From positions 1-23,121 of the forward strand of contig JAILNO010000222.1 of NCBI GenBank assembly GCA_024691465.1: 23,121 bases of DNA, read 5' to 3'. Every line of letters starts with the position of its first letter. Position 1 is the stretch's first letter. The notes beneath the pieces were generated by a model, which was not told where the DNA came from, did not search any database, and saw nothing but the letters and a program-made list of their open reading frames with translations. This DNA is from Pseudobutyrivibrio sp. GTDB taxonomy: Bacteria; Bacillota_A; Clostridia; Lachnospirales; Lachnospiraceae. Position numbers and translations under genes: made by a program. This document shows positions 20,347-23,121 of the stretch, one piece after another.

Positions 20347-21768
20347 TTACTGCTCCATATCGATGTTATCCTGAGCTTCCTGTAAAGCATCATCGATAGA
20401 GTATGTAGGATCCTCAAGTACCTCATTTAAAGTAGTTGTGCAGAAGTACTCGTTGATTGTTGGGCTGATTGATACGACTGAAATCTTGCCAATGTTGTCC
20501 ATTCCGATTTCTGAAAGCACATCATATGGGTAGTTGATGAAGTACGCATTGTACTGATTCTCATCATCATGTGCGAATGAATCCTCTGTCCAAAGAGCTG
20601 CGTTACATACATCGAATCCAAGTGTATCCCAGATATGCTGCTCACCCTCTTCTGACATCTTAGCCCAGCAAAGGAACTCTGCTGCAAGGTCAATGTTCTG
20701 TGACTGCTGTGTTACAACTGTACCTGTACCACCGATACCTACTGAACACTTCTGACCAGCCTCGAATACAGGACACTTAGCAATATACCAGTTACCTGCT
20801 TCCTCTGGCATGTAGTTTGTGAAACGTGACATATACCACATAGCCTTAGGGAATGAAACTACGTTGTGATCCATGATGTTCTGGAAACCAGCCTCAAGAT
20901 CAATGTGTCCATCAGGTGATACCTGAGCAAAACCTGAATTTAACCAATCCTGCTGCATTGTAAGCATCTTCTTAACTGAATCAAGCTGAACATTTGCTGG
21001 ATCTGTGAATCCACCTGTCCAATCATCGCCATACTCAGCCATTGCGATCCAGAGCCAATCAACTCCGCCTGTATCTACACATGTGAAATACTTACCTTCC
21101 TCAGACATAGCTGCGAGGTACTCCTCACCAAGTGCTGTGTAATCATCCCATGTTGTAACTGCATCAATCTTAGCAATTACATCTTCCTGTGAAAGACCCA
21201 TTGCCTCAGACATAGCTGCTACATTGTAATACATAACTGTTGCACCTACGTGGTATGGTGCACCGTAGTAGTTACCATCCTCACCCTGGTATGTCTCCAT
21301 ACGAGCTGTAACCATTGTGTCAAGGTAATCTGCAGCGTAATCATTTAAAGGTACAAGCCACTGATCAAGACCCTCAACTACGTTAGGGAACTGACCTACT
21401 TCTACATCACAGATGTCTGGAGCACCTGTGCCAGCCTCAAGAGCTGTGAGAAGCTTAGTGTGCATATCACTGTATGGATATGTTGTACATGTAATCTCGA
21501 TTGTCTGATCTGGATGTTCCTTGTTCCACTGCTCAGCCATTACACCATAGTGCTGGCCGTGAAGCTCAACGAATGTCCACATCTCAAGATGTGTACCATT
21601 TGGATCACCAAATGTATTAGTTACGACCTCAGACTCTGCTGACTCCTCAGCTGTCTCTTCAGCAGCTGCATCCGGATCAACCCCACCTTCTGAAGCTCCG
21701 CCACAGCCAACCATTAAGCTAGCTGCCATTGATGTGCAAAGAAGTGCACTGATCAACTTCTTCTTCAT
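20347..21768 (-). CDS. araN: Sugar-binding lipoprotein of an arabino-oligosaccharide ABC transporter
   Basis: This 473-residue extracellular solute-binding protein (family 1) captures sugar and delivers it to AraP/AraQ. It has a lipoprotein signal (MKKKLISALL..SLMVGC) with the lipidated Cys22, then an acidic Ala/Glu linker (about 26-50) and the binding fold (ALEAGTGAPDICDVEVGQF, YYGAPYHVGATVMYYN; Trp-rich later part). An AAGGAGGAGA site precedes the ATG at 21768. It is the first gene of the operon and is followed by an attenuating hairpin, fitting the excess of binding protein usual for such transporters. Substrate is inferred from the GH51 gene in the same operon. Confidence 0.88.
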   Translation of the reverse strand: MKKKLISALLCTSMAASLMVGCGGASEGGVDPDAAAEETAEESAESEVVTNTFGDPNGTHLEMWTFVELHGQHYGVMAEQWNKEHPDQTIEITCTTYPYSDMHTKLLTALEAGTGAPDICDVEVGQFPNVVEGLDQWLVPLNDYAADYLDTMVTARMETYQGEDGNYYGAPYHVGATVMYYNVAAMSEAMGLSQEDVIAKIDAVTTWDDYTALGEEYLAAMSEEGKYFTCVDTGGVDWLWIAMAEYGDDWTGGFTDPANVQLDSVKKMLTMQQDWLNSGFAQVSPDGHIDLEAGFQNIMDHNVVSFPKAMWYMSRFTNYMPEEAGNWYIAKCPVFEAGQKCSVGIGGTGTVVTQQSQNIDLAAEFLCWAKMSEEGEQHIWDTLGFDVCNAALWTEDSFAHDDENQYNAYFINYPYDVLSEIGMDNIGKISVVSISPTINEYFCTTTLNEVLEDPTYSIDDALQEAQDNIDMEQ

Positions 21769-21830
21769 TCTTCTCCTCCTTATTTTTGAAAGAATTGTTT
21801 CTAATTGTAATGGATTGATTGTTATTGTAA

Positions 21831-21856
21831 AATCAACTGAGGCTTGTTAGTTGATT
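21831..21856. repeat. 8-bp inverted repeat in the araN leader
   Basis: AATCAACT (21831-21838) and AGTTGATT (21849-21856) are separated by 10 nt, about 30-55 nt downstream of the predicted araN transcription start. It could be an RNA hairpin or an operator for a dimeric regulator. Confidence 0.5.
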
Positions 21857-21892
21857 AGACCCTGTCATCAATTCATTAACGATTATGTATTT

Positions 21893-21920
21893 ATTATATA
21901 TCCTTGATACAGCAAGTCAA
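21893..21920 (-). promoter_or_regulatory. araN: Promoter of the araN operon
   Basis: On the minus strand TTGACT (21920-21915), 16 nt, TATAAT (21898-21893). The -10 is perfect. The leader would be about 115 nt, room for regulation after initiation. Confidence 0.75.
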
Positions 21921-21967
21921 TGATTATTTTAGTTTTTCCTAAAGTATTTTGGATATTCTTTTATAGT

Positions 21968-21995
21968 CCACAAAAAAGGTTAGATCTTTTTGTGG
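21968..21995. promoter_or_regulatory. Inverted repeat between the divergent promoters (candidate operator)
   Basis: CCACAAAAA (21968-21976) and TTTTTGTGG (21987-21995) are perfect inverse copies with a 10-nt spacer. The site is about 50 nt upstream of the araN -35 element and 100 nt upstream of the regulator's promoter, a position fitting an activator of araN. The divergent ArsR-type protein is the likely binder. Confidence 0.5.
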
Positions 21996-22094
21996 AATTT
22001 GACTAATACCGTCATTTAAATCCATGATTTTCGTATTTAACTGCTAATAGATTTAATTTTTTGTAAAATATTCAACTTCGTAATTTTCATCCTA

Positions 22095-22123
22095 TTGACA
22101 GTCTATTTGCTTAAATTTATAAT
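22095..22123 (+). promoter_or_regulatory. Consensus sigma-A promoter of the ArsR-type regulator
   Basis: TTGACA (22095-22100), 17 nt, TATAAT (22118-22123): a perfect consensus promoter. An imperfect palindrome around CTATAG (22127-22132) lies over the expected start site and could mediate autorepression. Confidence 0.85.
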
Positions 22124-22164
22124 ATTCTATAGTATTTTATTTTTTTATAAGAAGGAGCAGTGTT

Positions 22165-23091
22165 ATGATACACATCACATCACTTGACGATGGATTAGAA
22201 CTGTTCAAAGCACTTGGTTCTGATGTACGTGTACAGATTCTCAACATACTACTTGAGAATGATCACATGAGCATGAACCAATTAGCGACTCAGCTTAATC
22301 TAAGCAACGGTGCCCTTACAGGTCATATTAAGAAGCTTGAGGAATGTGGCCTGATTTCTACATCTAATGAATCTGCTAGTCATGGCAATTCTAAGATTTG
22401 TTCCGTAATTCAAGATAAGATCGTAGTTGAAATAGAGAAACCACTTGACTTAACTAATGTATATACCACTGATATCAAAGTCGGACAATTCTCCAAATAC
22501 GACGTTTGTCCTACTTGCGGCATTGCAAATAGCACTTCTGTTATTGGAGAGATTGACGACACTAGATACTTTAGTCATCCAGATCACTTCAATGCAGATA
22601 TCATTTGGTTTACCAAAGGCTATGTAGAATATTCATTACCTAATCTTATTCCTGTCAATAATAAAATAGATCAGATTTCTATCTCATTTGAGATTTCATC
22701 TGAAGCACCTGGTATTGACAACAATTGGCCTAGCGACATCGCTTTTTCAATCAACGGTATTAAGGTAGGTATGTGGACTAGCCCTGGGGATTTCGGTGGA
22801 GATATCCTTGGAATGCTTACACCAGATTGGTGGCCACCTAACTGGAATCAGTATGGATTGCTTAAGTTACTAGTAGTTAACCGATACGGAACATACATCG
22901 ATGGACTTAAGATTTCAGAAGTTACAATTAGTGATTTAGCACTTAAGCAGGGCATGCCTCTTGATTTCAGAATTGCTGTCGAGGACGATGCAGAGCATAT
23001 CGGAGGTGTTACATTATTTGGTAAGAGCTTCGGTAACTACGGACAGGATATTCGCGTCTCACTTAATTACACACCAATTACTACTAAGTAA
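22165..23091 (+). CDS. ArsR-type winged-helix regulator with large beta-rich C-terminal domain
   Basis: This 308-residue protein has an N-terminal winged helix (about 10-75; LFKALGSDVRVQILNILL and LNLSNGALTGHIKKLEECGL are ArsR-like). A linker follows with a CPTC pair (115-118) and nearby His138/His141. The C-terminal region (about 140-305) is long, rich in aromatic residues, Gly and Asn, and alternates beta-strand patterns (DQISISFEIS, DIAFSINGIKVGMW, WWPPNWNQYG), reminiscent of a jelly-roll sugar-binding fold. Typical ArsR repressors are only about 100 residues. An AAGGAG site precedes the ATG. Being divergent from araN-P-Q-abfA, it probably senses an arabinose-containing sugar and controls that operon (inference). 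Confidence 0.82.
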   Translation: MIHITSLDDGLELFKALGSDVRVQILNILLENDHMSMNQLATQLNLSNGALTGHIKKLEECGLISTSNESASHGNSKICSVIQDKIVVEIEKPLDLTNVYTTDIKVGQFSKYDVCPTCGIANSTSVIGEIDDTRYFSHPDHFNADIIWFTKGYVEYSLPNLIPVNNKIDQISISFEISSEAPGIDNNWPSDIAFSINGIKVGMWTSPGDFGGDILGMLTPDWWPPNWNQYGLLKLLVVNRYGTYIDGLKISEVTISDLALKQGMPLDFRIAVEDDAEHIGGVTLFGKSFGNYGQDIRVSLNYTPITTK

Positions 23092-23096
23092 TAATT

Positions 23097-23121
23097 AGAA
23101 TCTAGCTTATGCTAGATTCTT
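23097..23121 (+). terminator. Terminator after the ArsR-type regulator (cut by window edge)
   Basis: AGAATCTAGC (23097-23106) pairs perfectly with GCTAGATTCT (23111-23120) over a TTAT loop, 5 nt after the stop codon; the T-run would lie beyond the window. Confidence 0.8.

Larger units (their letters stand above)
21769..22164. other. Divergent regulatory region between araN and the ArsR-type regulator
   Basis: These 396 nt contain no convincing gene; a 28-codon minus-strand frame from 22025 lacks a ribosome binding site. They hold one strong promoter for each direction, a 9-bp inverted repeat midway, and, in the araN leader, an 8-bp inverted repeat and a pair of ATTGTAA direct repeats exactly 20 bp apart (21804-21810, 21824-21830). 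I see no clear CcpA-type cre site. Confidence 0.7.

Noticed and set aside
21939..22025. 28-codon minus-strand frame beginning MDLNDG inside the araN/regulator intergenic region
   Set aside because: There is no ribosome binding site before the ATG, no membrane or other pattern in the peptide, and the stretch is better explained as regulatory DNA containing the 21968-21995 inverted repeat.

Overview
The window looks like a chromosomal segment of a low-to-moderate GC Gram-positive bacterium, most likely a Lachnospiraceae (Butyrivibrio/Pseudobutyrivibrio/Roseburia-like gut or rumen Clostridia). The evidence is strong AGGAGG-type ribosome binding sites, sigma-A promoters with 16-17 bp spacing, the rplM-truA-ecfT-ecfA gene order typical of Firmicutes, and an arabino-oligosaccharide uptake locus. 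I see no mobile element, CRISPR array, tRNA or rRNA. The family placement is an inference from gene content, not a database match.

Region 1 (1-8712, minus strand). This is a long, tightly packed run. In transcription order it holds a 32-codon membrane peptide gene, a secreted VanW/G5 protein, an AIR-synthase/HypE-like protein, an Lrp/AsnC regulator, a PLP aminotransferase, trmL, a fused two-ATPase ECF energising protein, ecfT, truA and, behind its own promoter and leader, rplM (cut by the window edge). Most joints are overlaps or gaps below 50 nt, so the run could be one transcript. The ECF module would drive vitamin or metal uptake with S components encoded elsewhere.

Region 2 (8743-12371). 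A plus-strand gene for a membrane-anchored helical protein ends at a bidirectional terminator, facing a diverged MntP-like membrane protein. Upstream of that lies a minus-strand operon: DegV lipid-binding protein, HdeD/DUF308 membrane protein, an unrecognised 77-aa protein and a TetR regulator. A perfect 15-bp palindrome lies in front of degV.

Region 3 (12449-16684, minus strand). This is a two-gene signalling operon with a clear promoter. An HD-GYP phosphodiesterase with a C-terminal receiver overlaps by 1 nt a 908-residue hybrid histidine kinase (membrane sensor, PAS, HisKA, HATPase, receiver, HPt). Together they look like a complete phosphorelay that could end in c-di-GMP breakdown.

Region 4 (16706-23121). 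This is an arabino-oligosaccharide locus: araN (lipoprotein binding protein), araP and araQ (permeases) and abfA (cytoplasmic GH51 arabinofuranosidase) on the minus strand. A regulator with an ArsR-type winged helix and a large beta-rich C-terminal domain is divergently transcribed. Strong stem-loops follow araN and sit between araQ and abfA, suggesting tuned protein ratios. No MsmX-type ATPase gene is present, so a shared one elsewhere is likely. The 396-nt divergent intergenic region carries two near-consensus promoters and several candidate operators.
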